A stretch of DNA of 20,140 nucleotides, from NCBI GenBank assembly GCA_019661795.1, contig JAIFWQ010000002.1:1-20140 (forward strand), written 5' to 3'. The translations under genes were made by a program, and so were the position numbers. Source of the DNA: Candidatus Parcubacteria bacterium (lineage in GTDB: Bacteria; Patescibacteriota; Minisyncoccia; Phycocordibacterales; UBA6065). Position 1 is the stretch's first letter; the number at the start of each line of letters is the position of its first letter. The notes under the pieces were generated by a model. That model was not told the DNA's origin. It searched no databases and worked only from the letters and a program-made list of their open reading frames with translations. Below, one piece after another: positions 13,782 through 20,140 of the stretch.

Positions 13782-14657
13782 ATGTTGACCCCACAGACTG
13801 AAGAAAAAGCTCTCGCGCAAGCTCTCGGCGTGCCGAAGCTCTATCTGAAGCGCGAAGACCTCCACCCCTACGGCTCCCACAAGGGCCGGTCGATCCCCAT
13901 GATGATCGATATCAAAGTCGCGGACGGCGCGAAAGATTTCGCCATATCGTCGTCGGGCAACGCCGCTCTCGCCGCCGCGCGCCATATCCAGAAAAAGAAT
14001 TCCGAAGGCCACGACCTCACGCTCGCCATACTCGCAGGCGAACATATGAACGAAGAGAAAAAGAGAGCGCTCAAAAACGAGATCACCGATGAACGCATAA
14101 CGATCGAGGAAACGCCGCGGCCCCTCCAAGCCCTGTTCCGTCTGATCAAAGGCGGCGGCAAAGAAAGCCTCCGGCAATCGACCGACGACGACGCCCTGCT
14201 CGGCTATCAGTCGCTCGCTCACGAGATCGCGGCCACGCCGGAACTCTCGGCCGTATTCATAGGCACGTCGTCCGGCACGACGGCGCAGGCTTTGGCGGAT
14301 CATTTCGCGGAACACGGCGTCCATGCCCAGATCCACGTCGTTCAGACCGCCGGCACCTCCCCCATCGCCCGAGAATTCAAAGCCGAAGAGAGCGAACCCG
14401 AGACGTCTTTGGCCGACGCCATCGTGGACAGGGTCGCCCACAGGAAAGATACCGTCGTCAAAGCCGTAGAGAAGACCGGCGGCGCGGGCTGGATCGCTTC
14501 GAACGACGATATCCGCAGGGCGCAGAGCCTGCTCCAGGAAAAAGCCTGCGTCGACGCCACCCCGAACGGCGCGCTCGGATTAGCCGGTCTTATCCGCGCC
14601 CTCAAAAAAGGCGCCCGCTTCTCGGGCGCCGTCGTGTGCGTTATAACGGGAAAATAA
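13782..14657 (+). CDS. PLP-dependent enzyme, threonine-synthase-like (fold type II), 291 aa
   Basis: This belongs to the tryptophan-synthase-beta / threonine-synthase superfamily, which uses pyridoxal phosphate for beta- or gamma-replacement and elimination chemistry. The Schiff-base lysine is Lys34 in LYLKREDLHPYGSHKGR. ISSSGNAALAAARH (55-68) is the Asn-containing PLP-ring loop. The glycine-rich phosphate loop is GTSSGTTAQAL (161-171). At 291 residues it is shorter than threonine synthase (about 350-430) and no regulatory domain is present. The ATG at 13782 follows a -10 box directly. It diverges from the LysW-like gene and converges with the MYG1-like gene. The substrate is unknown; threonine synthase, diaminopropionate lyase-like or cysteine synthase-like activity are all possible. 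Confidence 0.82.
   Translation: MLTPQTEEKALAQALGVPKLYLKREDLHPYGSHKGRSIPMMIDIKVADGAKDFAISSSGNAALAAARHIQKKNSEGHDLTLAILAGEHMNEEKKRALKNEITDERITIEETPRPLQALFRLIKGGGKESLRQSTDDDALLGYQSLAHEIAATPELSAVFIGTSSGTTAQALADHFAEHGVHAQIHVVQTAGTSPIAREFKAEESEPETSLADAIVDRVAHRKDTVVKAVEKTGGAGWIASNDDIRRAQSLLQEKACVDATPNGALGLAGLIRALKKGARFSGAVVCVITGK
14604..14630 (-). terminator. Antisense terminator-like hairpin inside the PLP gene end
   Basis: An 8-bp stem GGCGCCCG/CGGGCGCC (14610-14617 with 14623-14630) is followed on the minus strand by TTTTTT. It lies within the PLP coding region and could be a second stop for minus-strand transcripts passing the terminator at 14652-14688. Confidence 0.55.
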
Positions 14658-14688
14658 AAAAGAGGGGTGCATTTCTGCATCCCCTCTT
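14652..14688 (-). terminator. Intrinsic terminator after the MYG1-like gene
   Basis: A 12-bp stem with one bulge (14660-14671 with 14676-14688) is followed on the minus strand by TTTTTTATTTT. A preceding hairpin GTAAAGC-tetraloop-GCTTTAC (14692-14709) overlaps the gene's stop codon. The plus strand has no T-run here. Confidence 0.85.
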
Positions 14689-14705
14689 GATGTAAAGCTT
14701 TCGCT

Positions 14706-15914
14706 TTACTTGAGGACCCGATTGGGCAAAACCCTCTCGTCTGGCCTGCGACCAGCGTCCTGTTTCGTGCGCACTCTCTCATTGAACGCGCTCGCTACCA
14801 CCTCAAGGATCTCGCGATTCGAGAGATGCGTCCGCTCGATGTTCGGATGGCTTTTGGAACCGTTCATGACCATTCCTCCTTTAGCGAAGAAGTGCCACTG
14901 CGGTACCTCTTTGCAGTCGCCCTCGACGCCCAAATCATTGATCGAGACGCTGATCCCGCGTTTTGACGCTTCGGCGAACCGAAGCGCTTTCGCGCACTGA
15001 ACCATCGGCACGTTCGATTTGGAGTTCGAGAAGACCTGCACGTTTCCATTACTCTGGCGTACGATAAGCAGATCCAGATTCCCGGCACGGTTCGAGCGGA
15101 ACGCCCGAACGGTTTGGGAATTGTCGCTATGGATCGCTACCCCGTAGAAGCTGCCGTTCACCGCGGACCCTTGGTCCCAACGGGTCCAAGGAGCGACGAA
15201 TCGACTGCCTTTTTTCACTTCTTCCAATGCTTTCTCGAAATCGAGTTGGCGCTGGAAGAGAGCTTCGATCCCTACCTTGGCCCATGCTTTGGCGGCATCC
15301 CTGCCTTCGCTCTCTGCGATGAGTTCGGCGACCGTCCGGAGCTCGGTAAGAGCCCCCTTGTTGTTATTCACGGCGGCCTGACAATCCTTCCATGCTTCCC
15401 TCATAGTCTGATTGCTGCCGGTGCCCGCGAACTTTGCCGTGAGCTCGACGGACACTTCCTCAATAATGCCTGTCGGCTGGGGTTTGTAATTCCCGGCCTC
15501 GCAGGCTTCGATGAGAATTCTGTAAGCTTCCAGACCCCAGGCGATCACCTTCGTTTCCGAATGGTGGTCATAGAGGATTTTGAGAAGCTCCGAGATGTGC
15601 GTCCTCCGGGCTTTCGCTTGGAGGTCGCACGAGCGGACCTCTTCGAGAAGCCTGAAGAACATGAGCTCGTCGAGCTTGAAACGGCGGGCGATAAGCGTCA
15701 CCGCGCATTCCTGGCAGTCCTTGTTGTGCTCGTCATAGGCGCCGTCGCCGATGCCGATCAGGGTGATGTCCCCTGCTTTAGCGGCGAGCAATGCCTCGCC
15801 TTTCGAACCGAACGTGACGATGCGAGCGTTCCGATACTCTGGATCGAAACGCATGCCGAACGCGAACGCGCATAGCTCGTCGCCATGCGGATTTTTATGA
15901 GTGCCGAAGTTCAT
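14706..15914 (-). CDS. MYG1-like metal-dependent hydrolase/exonuclease candidate, 402 aa
   Basis: The N-terminus NFGTHKNPHGDELCAFAFG resembles the TH-x5-H-x-DE-x-x-A motif of the MYG1 (UPF0160/DHH-like) family. LIGIGDGAYDEHN (52-64) sits where MYG1 has its D-H-H-type metal motif. A later YDHH (about 115) and the C-terminal HFFAKGGMVMNGSKSH segment are also compatible. MYG1 proteins are described as metal-dependent nucleases. The ATG at 15914 was chosen because the frame upstream runs through a strong promoter (16006-16034); the leader would be about 85 bases. By eye, codon use is less GC-biased than in neighbours, which may mean transfer. Identity is tentative. Confidence 0.6.
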   Translation of the reverse strand: MNFGTHKNPHGDELCAFAFGMRFDPEYRNARIVTFGSKGEALLAAKAGDITLIGIGDGAYDEHNKDCQECAVTLIARRFKLDELMFFRLLEEVRSCDLQAKARRTHISELLKILYDHHSETKVIAWGLEAYRILIEACEAGNYKPQPTGIIEEVSVELTAKFAGTGSNQTMREAWKDCQAAVNNNKGALTELRTVAELIAESEGRDAAKAWAKVGIEALFQRQLDFEKALEEVKKGSRFVAPWTRWDQGSAVNGSFYGVAIHSDNSQTVRAFRSNRAGNLDLLIVRQSNGNVQVFSNSKSNVPMVQCAKALRFAEASKRGISVSINDLGVEGDCKEVPQWHFFAKGGMVMNGSKSHPNIERTHLSNREILEVVASAFNERVRTKQDAGRRPDERVLPNRVLK

Positions 15915-16005
15915 GTAAGAACCCTGCCTTTCTTGCTGTAATGCCGGAAACTGAAGGCCAGATGTGGCTTTTTTAAAAGAGCGATAAAATAAGTTTCCTC
16001 GGCCA

Positions 16006-16034
16006 ACAATAGCATATTTACACGCAAAAGTCAA
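16006..16034 (-). promoter_or_regulatory. Sigma70-type promoter of the MYG1-like gene
   Basis: On the minus strand TTGACT (16029-16034), a 17-base spacer and TATTGT (16006-16011) with an extended TGC are present. It begins 8 bases beyond the pyruvate kinase terminator T-run. Confidence 0.75.
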
Positions 16035-16042
16035 ACATAGCG

Positions 16043-16064
16043 AAAACCGCCCTGTTGGGCGGTT
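16043..16064 (-). terminator. Pyruvate kinase terminator
   Basis: A perfect 8-bp stem AACCGCCC/GGGCGGTT (16045-16052 with 16057-16064, loop TGTT) is followed on the minus strand by TTTTCG. It lies about 30 bases after the pyk stop. Confidence 0.8.
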
Positions 16065-16092
16065 CCACGGATGAAATTCGGCGATGCTGAAT

Positions 16093-17529
16093 CTACAACG
16101 TCTCGACGAGGATCATATTGGTCTCGGTTCCCTTTCCGAACGGCAGGGCCGAAGCCATGACCACCTTGTCGCCTTTCTTGGCGAGCTTGCTCTTGAGGAA
16201 ATGCTCGCGGACGATCTTGGCGACCTCGTTGAAATCGGTCGTCCTTTTCACGAGGACCGGCGTCGTGCCCCAGGAAAGTATCGACTGGCGGTACGTGACT
16301 TCGTTCGGGGTGAATACGAATATCGGCTGGGTCGGCTTGTGGCGGGATATCGATCGGGCGCTTTTGCCGCCTTCGGTGAACGAAACGAGATATTTCGCCG
16401 CGACGCGATCGGCGTTCTTCACGGCTGAAAGCGTCACCGATTCGGCGGACGTGAGGAGCGTTCCCGCAGGCGTATCGAGAAGCTGCTTTTCGATCAGGCT
16501 CGATTCGATCTGGAGGGCGACCTTGGCCATGACCTCGACGGCCTGGACCGGGAAATCGCCGAGCGTCGTCTCTTCGGAGAGCATGACCGCGTCCGTGCCG
16601 TCGATGATGGCGTTCGCCACGTCGGAAACCTCGGCGCGCGTCGGCACCGGCGCCTTGATCATCGATTCGAGCATCTGGGTCGCGGTGATGACCGGCTTGC
16701 CCGCCTCGTTACATTTCCTGATGAGCATCTTCTGGGCGGCAGGGACCTTTTCAGCGGGGATCTCGATCGCCAGGTCGCCGCGGGCGACCATCACGCCGTC
16801 GGCGAGAGCGATGATCTGGTCAATCGATGCGAGAGCCTGCGGCGTCTCTATTTTCGCGATGATCTTGGCCTTCGATTTGCGGGCGTCGAGGATGCCGCGA
16901 AGCTCGGTGATATCGGACGGCCTGCGCACGAACGAAAGCGCTACGAAGTCGACTTTGTTCTTGATGCCGAATTCGAGGTCGACGCGGTCCTTGTCGGTGA
17001 GGGACGAAATGGTGAGATCGGAATCAGGCAGGTTCACTCCCCTTTTGCCCTTGATCTCGCCTCCGACGATGATCTTGCAGACGACGCTATTGCCTTTGAC
17101 GTCGAGCACCTCGAGCTTCTTCCTGCCGTCGTGGAGGAAGACGATGTGACCCTTCTTCACCTCTTTGGCGAAGTTCGGGTAGTTCACGGAGACGCGGGTC
17201 TCGTCGCCCTCTATTTTGTCCGTCGTGAGCGTGAATCTCGCGCCTTCCTTGAGCATGACCGAATCGGTCTTGAACGTGCCGATGCGGATCTTCGGGCCGC
17301 CGAGGTCCTGGAGCGTCGCGGCCGGGATGCCGGTCTTCGCCGTCGCCTTCTTCAGGTTGTTCACCCTTCCCTGGTGCTCGTTGAAATCGCCATGGGAAAA
17401 GTTCAGGCGCATGACGTTCATGCCCGCATTGAGGAGCGCTTCGAGCTTTTCCTGCGATTCTGTGGCCGGGCCGATGGTGCAGACGATCTTGGTCTTCTTG
17501 TTCAGGGCGTTGATGGTGTTCAAGGGCAT
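16093..17529 (-). CDS. pyk: Pyruvate kinase, 478 aa
   Basis: Pyruvate kinase converts phosphoenolpyruvate and ADP to pyruvate and ATP, the last step of glycolysis. The barrel starts TKIVCTIGPATES, with MNVMRLNFSHGD as substrate-binding strand. The catalytic lysine region is KAKIIAKIETPQAL. The metal site and signature follow in GVMVARGDLAIEI, KPVITATQML and ISDVANAI-type text (VSDVANAIIDGTDAVMLSEE). The C-terminal domain is complete, and length matches the family (about 470). The ATG at 17529 is fixed by the family start, since longer frames run into the tRNA gene. A tRNA terminator lies between the tRNA and pyk, so pyk needs read-through or a weak promoter of its own in the 24 bases before its ATG. 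Confidence 0.96.
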   Translation of the reverse strand: MPLNTINALNKKTKIVCTIGPATESQEKLEALLNAGMNVMRLNFSHGDFNEHQGRVNNLKKATAKTGIPAATLQDLGGPKIRIGTFKTDSVMLKEGARFTLTTDKIEGDETRVSVNYPNFAKEVKKGHIVFLHDGRKKLEVLDVKGNSVVCKIIVGGEIKGKRGVNLPDSDLTISSLTDKDRVDLEFGIKNKVDFVALSFVRRPSDITELRGILDARKSKAKIIAKIETPQALASIDQIIALADGVMVARGDLAIEIPAEKVPAAQKMLIRKCNEAGKPVITATQMLESMIKAPVPTRAEVSDVANAIIDGTDAVMLSEETTLGDFPVQAVEVMAKVALQIESSLIEKQLLDTPAGTLLTSAESVTLSAVKNADRVAAKYLVSFTEGGKSARSISRHKPTQPIFVFTPNEVTYRQSILSWGTTPVLVKRTTDFNEVAKIVREHFLKSKLAKKGDKVVMASALPFGKGTETNMILVETL

Positions 17530-17553
17530 ATGATTATTTTTAAAATCTTCAAA

Positions 17554-17575
17554 GGAAAAACCGACCTCGTCGGTT
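17554..17575 (-). terminator. Terminator between tRNA-Ile and pyk
   Basis: A 7-bp stem AACCGAC/GTCGGTT (17559-17565 with 17569-17575) with a 3-base loop is followed on the minus strand by TTTTTCC. It lies 10 bases after the tRNA 3' end. Confidence 0.7.
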
Positions 17576-17585
17576 ATCTTCCTAG

Positions 17586-17658
17586 TGCGCGTACTAGGAT
17601 TCGAACCTAGGACCCCATCAGTATCAGTGATGTGCTCTACCAACTGAGCTATACGCGC
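17586..17658 (-). tRNA. tRNA-Ile (anticodon GAU)
   Basis: The minus strand folds as a standard cloverleaf of 73 bases. The acceptor is GCGCGTA/TACGCGC, the D stem GCTC/GAGC, the anticodon stem CATCA/TGATG with loop CTGATAC (anticodon GAT), and the T arm CTAGG-TTCGAAT-CCTAG, with discriminator A. The 3' CCA is not encoded, so a CCA-adding enzyme is needed. It has its own promoter and terminator. Confidence 0.97.
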
Positions 17659-17685
17659 ATTGTCGAACGCCTAAAACGTCAGGAA

Positions 17686-17714
17686 AATATAGCAGAAATA
17701 AGGCCTTATTTCAA
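17686..17714 (-). promoter_or_regulatory. Promoter of tRNA-Ile
   Basis: On the minus strand TTGAAA (17709-17714), a 17-base spacer ending TGC, and TATATT (17686-17691) form a good extended promoter. Initiation near 17679 gives a short precursor 5' end. Confidence 0.8.
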
Positions 17715-17730
17715 GAAAATCCGAATAAAA

Positions 17731-17759
17731 CAAAAGGCGCCGACATGAGGTCGGCGCCT
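17731..17759 (-). terminator. Terminator of the 105-aa/48-aa operon
   Basis: A perfect 10-bp stem AGGCGCCGAC/GTCGGCGCCT (17735-17744 with 17750-17759) is followed on the minus strand by TTTTGTTTTATT. Confidence 0.9.
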
Positions 17760-17767
17760 GAGAGAAT

Positions 17768-17914
17768 TCAGCCTGGAGCATAGAAGAGCGAACCGAGGAG
17801 GATCACGACGACGATGAATCCGATGACGTAATCTCTTTTCTTCGCGGTCCACCAGGGCCTCCGGGGGATAGCTCCTATCTCGAGGAGCGCCCTCTTGTCC
17901 GAGAGGCCTTTCAT
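17768..17914 (-). CDS. Single-pass small membrane protein, 48 aa
   Basis: The frame encodes a charged N-terminus (MKGLSDKRALLEIGAIPRRP), a WW pair and a basic patch (KKRD), then one hydrophobic helix (YVIGFIVVVILLGSLFY) near the C-terminus. This predicts a tail-anchored or single-pass protein with the N-terminus inside. Its ATG overlaps the stop of the 105-aa gene (ATGA, 17911-17914), so the two are translated in coupling, and a strong terminator follows its stop. I do not recognise a family. A partner role with the upstream membrane coiled-coil protein is an inference from coupling alone. Confidence 0.7.
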   Translation of the reverse strand: MKGLSDKRALLEIGAIPRRPWWTAKKRDYVIGFIVVVILLGSLFYAPG

Positions 17915-18228
17915 AACGCCTCTTTGGGCTGGAGCTTGATCAGTCTATCGTCGAGGCGATCCAGCTTGCCTTCGATGATCTTGTATTTTTCCTGCGCCGA
18001 CTTGGCTTTCTGACTCGATCTGCGAACTGCGGCCTCGATGCGCTCGAGAGTCTTCAGATCGAACTTCGGGTCGTTGATCTCGGTCCCTCGGCGATACATA
18101 TTGAGCTCTGACTGGAGCAGGCTATCCTTTTCCTCGAGGATATTAGAACGCCGGGCGGCGAAATAGCCGCGAATGACAAGGCACATGTAGTGGATCGTGA
18201 TGATGCAGATTTTGACGAACGTCTTCAT
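17911..18228 (-). CDS. Membrane-anchored coiled-coil protein, 105 aa
   Basis: I do not recognise this protein. Residues 4-20 form a hydrophobic segment (FVKICIITIHYMCLVIR) followed by a positive patch (AARR). From about residue 28 to the end it is a charged helix with heptad-like leucines (ILEEKDSLLQSELNMY, then KYKIIEGKLDRLDDRLIKLQ), typical of a coiled coil. The Arg-rich side of the membrane segment suggests the coiled coil is cytoplasmic. It is driven by a near-consensus promoter (18314-18341) with a leader of about 80 bases, and overlaps the downstream 48-aa membrane gene. It lies in the small-gene cassette between 16S rRNA and tRNA-Ile. Confidence 0.7.
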   Translation of the reverse strand: MKTFVKICIITIHYMCLVIRGYFAARRSNILEEKDSLLQSELNMYRRGTEINDPKFDLKTLERIEAAVRRSSQKAKSAQEKYKIIEGKLDRLDDRLIKLQPKEAL

Positions 18229-18313
18229 AATTCTGAATGATCTGATTTTCTGGATTTGAGTTTCGTTTTGAATTCAAAGGATGCGCCGATGCGTATCCGA
18301 GCTTGCTACGGGT

Positions 18314-18341
18314 ATTATAGCATATATAAGCATATTGTCAA
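18314..18341 (-). promoter_or_regulatory. Consensus promoter of the 105-aa/48-aa operon
   Basis: On the minus strand a consensus TTGACA (18336-18341), a 16-base spacer ending TGC and a consensus TATAAT (18314-18319) are present. The 16 bases ending in TATAAT are identical to those of the promoter at 18651-18678. Confidence 0.9.
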
Positions 18342-18366
18342 TCCCCTGCTCCGCCCGTTCTCCCAA

Positions 18367-18396
18367 GAAAAAGGCGCCTTGTTGAAGGGCGCCCTT
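18367..18396 (-). terminator. Terminator of the 75-aa gene
   Basis: GGCGCC-based stem with one bulge (18371-18378 with 18388-18396) is followed on the minus strand by TTTTTCTT, 17 bases past the stop. Confidence 0.75.
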
Positions 18397-18412
18397 GTAA
18401 TCTGGGTGGCGG

Positions 18413-18640
18413 TCAGGCCGGAAGCGATTCGGATTTTTCGTGGAACTCTTTGCTCAAGGACCAGAGCTTCCGCAGGATCTCTTTCCTTTCGGCGAGCACT
18501 TTCTCGAGCTCATTCTTTTGACGCTTCTTGAAAGCGAGCCAGGCGAAGATCGTGACGGTTTTGAGATCGGTCTCGAGCCGGGAGATCTGGGAAAACAGGG
18601 AAACGAGCTGATTTAACAGGGTATTTTCAATGGTGTTCAT
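18413..18640 (-). CDS. Small helical/coiled-coil protein, 75 aa
   Basis: I do not recognise this protein. It starts MNTIENTLLNQLVSLFSQIS and contains a moderately hydrophobic stretch (VTIFAWLAF, about 28-36) followed by a strongly basic-acidic helix (KKRQKNELEKVLAERKEILR). This suggests a membrane-associated or self-assembling helical protein. The ATG at 18640 is chosen because longer frames read through a consensus promoter (18651-18678); the leader would be about four bases. A terminator follows, so it is a single-gene unit. Its promoter is nearly the same as that of the next operon, suggesting related expression. Confidence 0.68.
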   Translation of the reverse strand: MNTIENTLLNQLVSLFSQISRLETDLKTVTIFAWLAFKKRQKNELEKVLAERKEILRKLWSLSKEFHEKSESLPA

Positions 18641-18650
18641 ATCTAGGTAC

Positions 18651-18678
18651 ATTATAGCATATATAATGCATTTGTCAA
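18651..18678 (-). promoter_or_regulatory. Consensus promoter of the 75-aa gene
   Basis: On the minus strand TTGACA (18673-18678), a 16-base spacer ending TGC and TATAAT (18651-18656) are present. The -10 box ends 10 bases before the ATG. Confidence 0.9.
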
Positions 18679-18694
18679 TACACCTTTTGGACAT

Positions 18695-18727
18695 GGAAAA
18701 ACCGCCGGACCTTTCGGCCTGGCGGTT
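18695..18727 (-). terminator. Terminator downstream of 16S rRNA
   Basis: A 7-bp outer stem AACCGCC/GGCGGTT (18700-18727) with an inner stem closed by a GAAA loop is followed on the minus strand by TTTTTCC. Between it and the 16S 3' end are about 150 bases with only small hairpins. No 23S or tRNA sequence is recognisable there, so the 16S transcript probably ends here. Confidence 0.8.
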
Positions 18728-18877
18728 CTCCTCTTATATGTATACTGTCCTCTATTTTGTCCCGTTCTGGTCGCCGGTTCTTCCCCGGCCTCCAAAGGGT
18801 TTTTAGGTTCCCATAAACCCGTCCGAAGACGATCGACGCTGTAAGCTTCGGGCCAAAAAGGCCTGAAAGCGGTTTTC

Positions 18878-20140
<1,263 letters not shown>

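Noticed and set aside
18728..18877. Possible intron or 16S-23S spacer with tRNA after the 16S 3' end
   Set aside because: No tRNA cloverleaf, no CCTCC motif and no 23S start were found; only short hairpins, then a terminator.

Overview
The window is about 20 kb of a Patescibacteria (Candidate Phyla Radiation) chromosome, probably Parcubacteria-like. The evidence is a divergent 16S rRNA gene at the right edge (18878-20140, minus strand, 5' part outside the window), very short gene spacing, and small proteins of unknown function. TGA ends several clear genes (for example rsmI and rlmH's upstream neighbour), so the UGA=Gly code of Gracilibacteria-type lineages does not apply. The DNA is GC-rich with strong codon bias, which produces long spurious antisense frames.

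Layout. (1) 1-3137, minus: three consecutive GT4 glycosyltransferases, the first cut by the window edge. (2) 3189-4982, minus: a VirD4/TraG-like P-loop ATPase with a long Pro/Arg-rich tail. (3) 5029-5777, minus: two small unknown genes (68 aa; 66-aa Cys-rich), each with its own terminator and promoter. (4) 5778-7839, minus: a membrane-anchored DUF4015 glycoside-hydrolase-like protein, a 48-aa membrane hairpin protein, and rsmI. (5) 7867-13548, plus: an ATP-grasp protein, an NlpC/P60-like cysteine hydrolase, mraY, a GNAT-fold transferase, rlmH and an Mpl-type Mur ligase, forming a cell-wall run with tight or overlapping junctions. (6) 13577-14657: a LysW-like zinc protein and a threonine-synthase-like PLP enzyme, diverging from a 40-bp gap. 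(7) 14706-17658, minus: a MYG1-like protein, pyruvate kinase and tRNA-Ile(GAU). (8) 17768-18640, minus: three small membrane or coiled-coil proteins with near-consensus promoters. (9) 18695-20140, minus: a terminator and the 16S rRNA gene, with no 23S gene following it.

The most striking theme is translation initiation. Helix 45 of the 16S rRNA is intact, but the tail reads GGATTATTTCAAGT where bacteria normally have GGATCACCTCCTTA, so the anti-Shine-Dalgarno CCUCC is missing. Consistent with this, no start in the window has a GGAGG site. Many genes instead have a -10 box (usually TATACT) ending about six bases before the start codon, which predicts leaderless or nearly leaderless mRNAs. One palindromic AGTATACT appears to serve as the -10 box for two divergent genes.

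The 16S gene is also unlinked from 23S for at least 18.7 kb downstream. The tRNA-Ile(GAU) that usually sits in the 16S-23S spacer lies about 1.2 kb downstream on the same strand as an independent unit. It is separated from 16S by the small-gene cassette.
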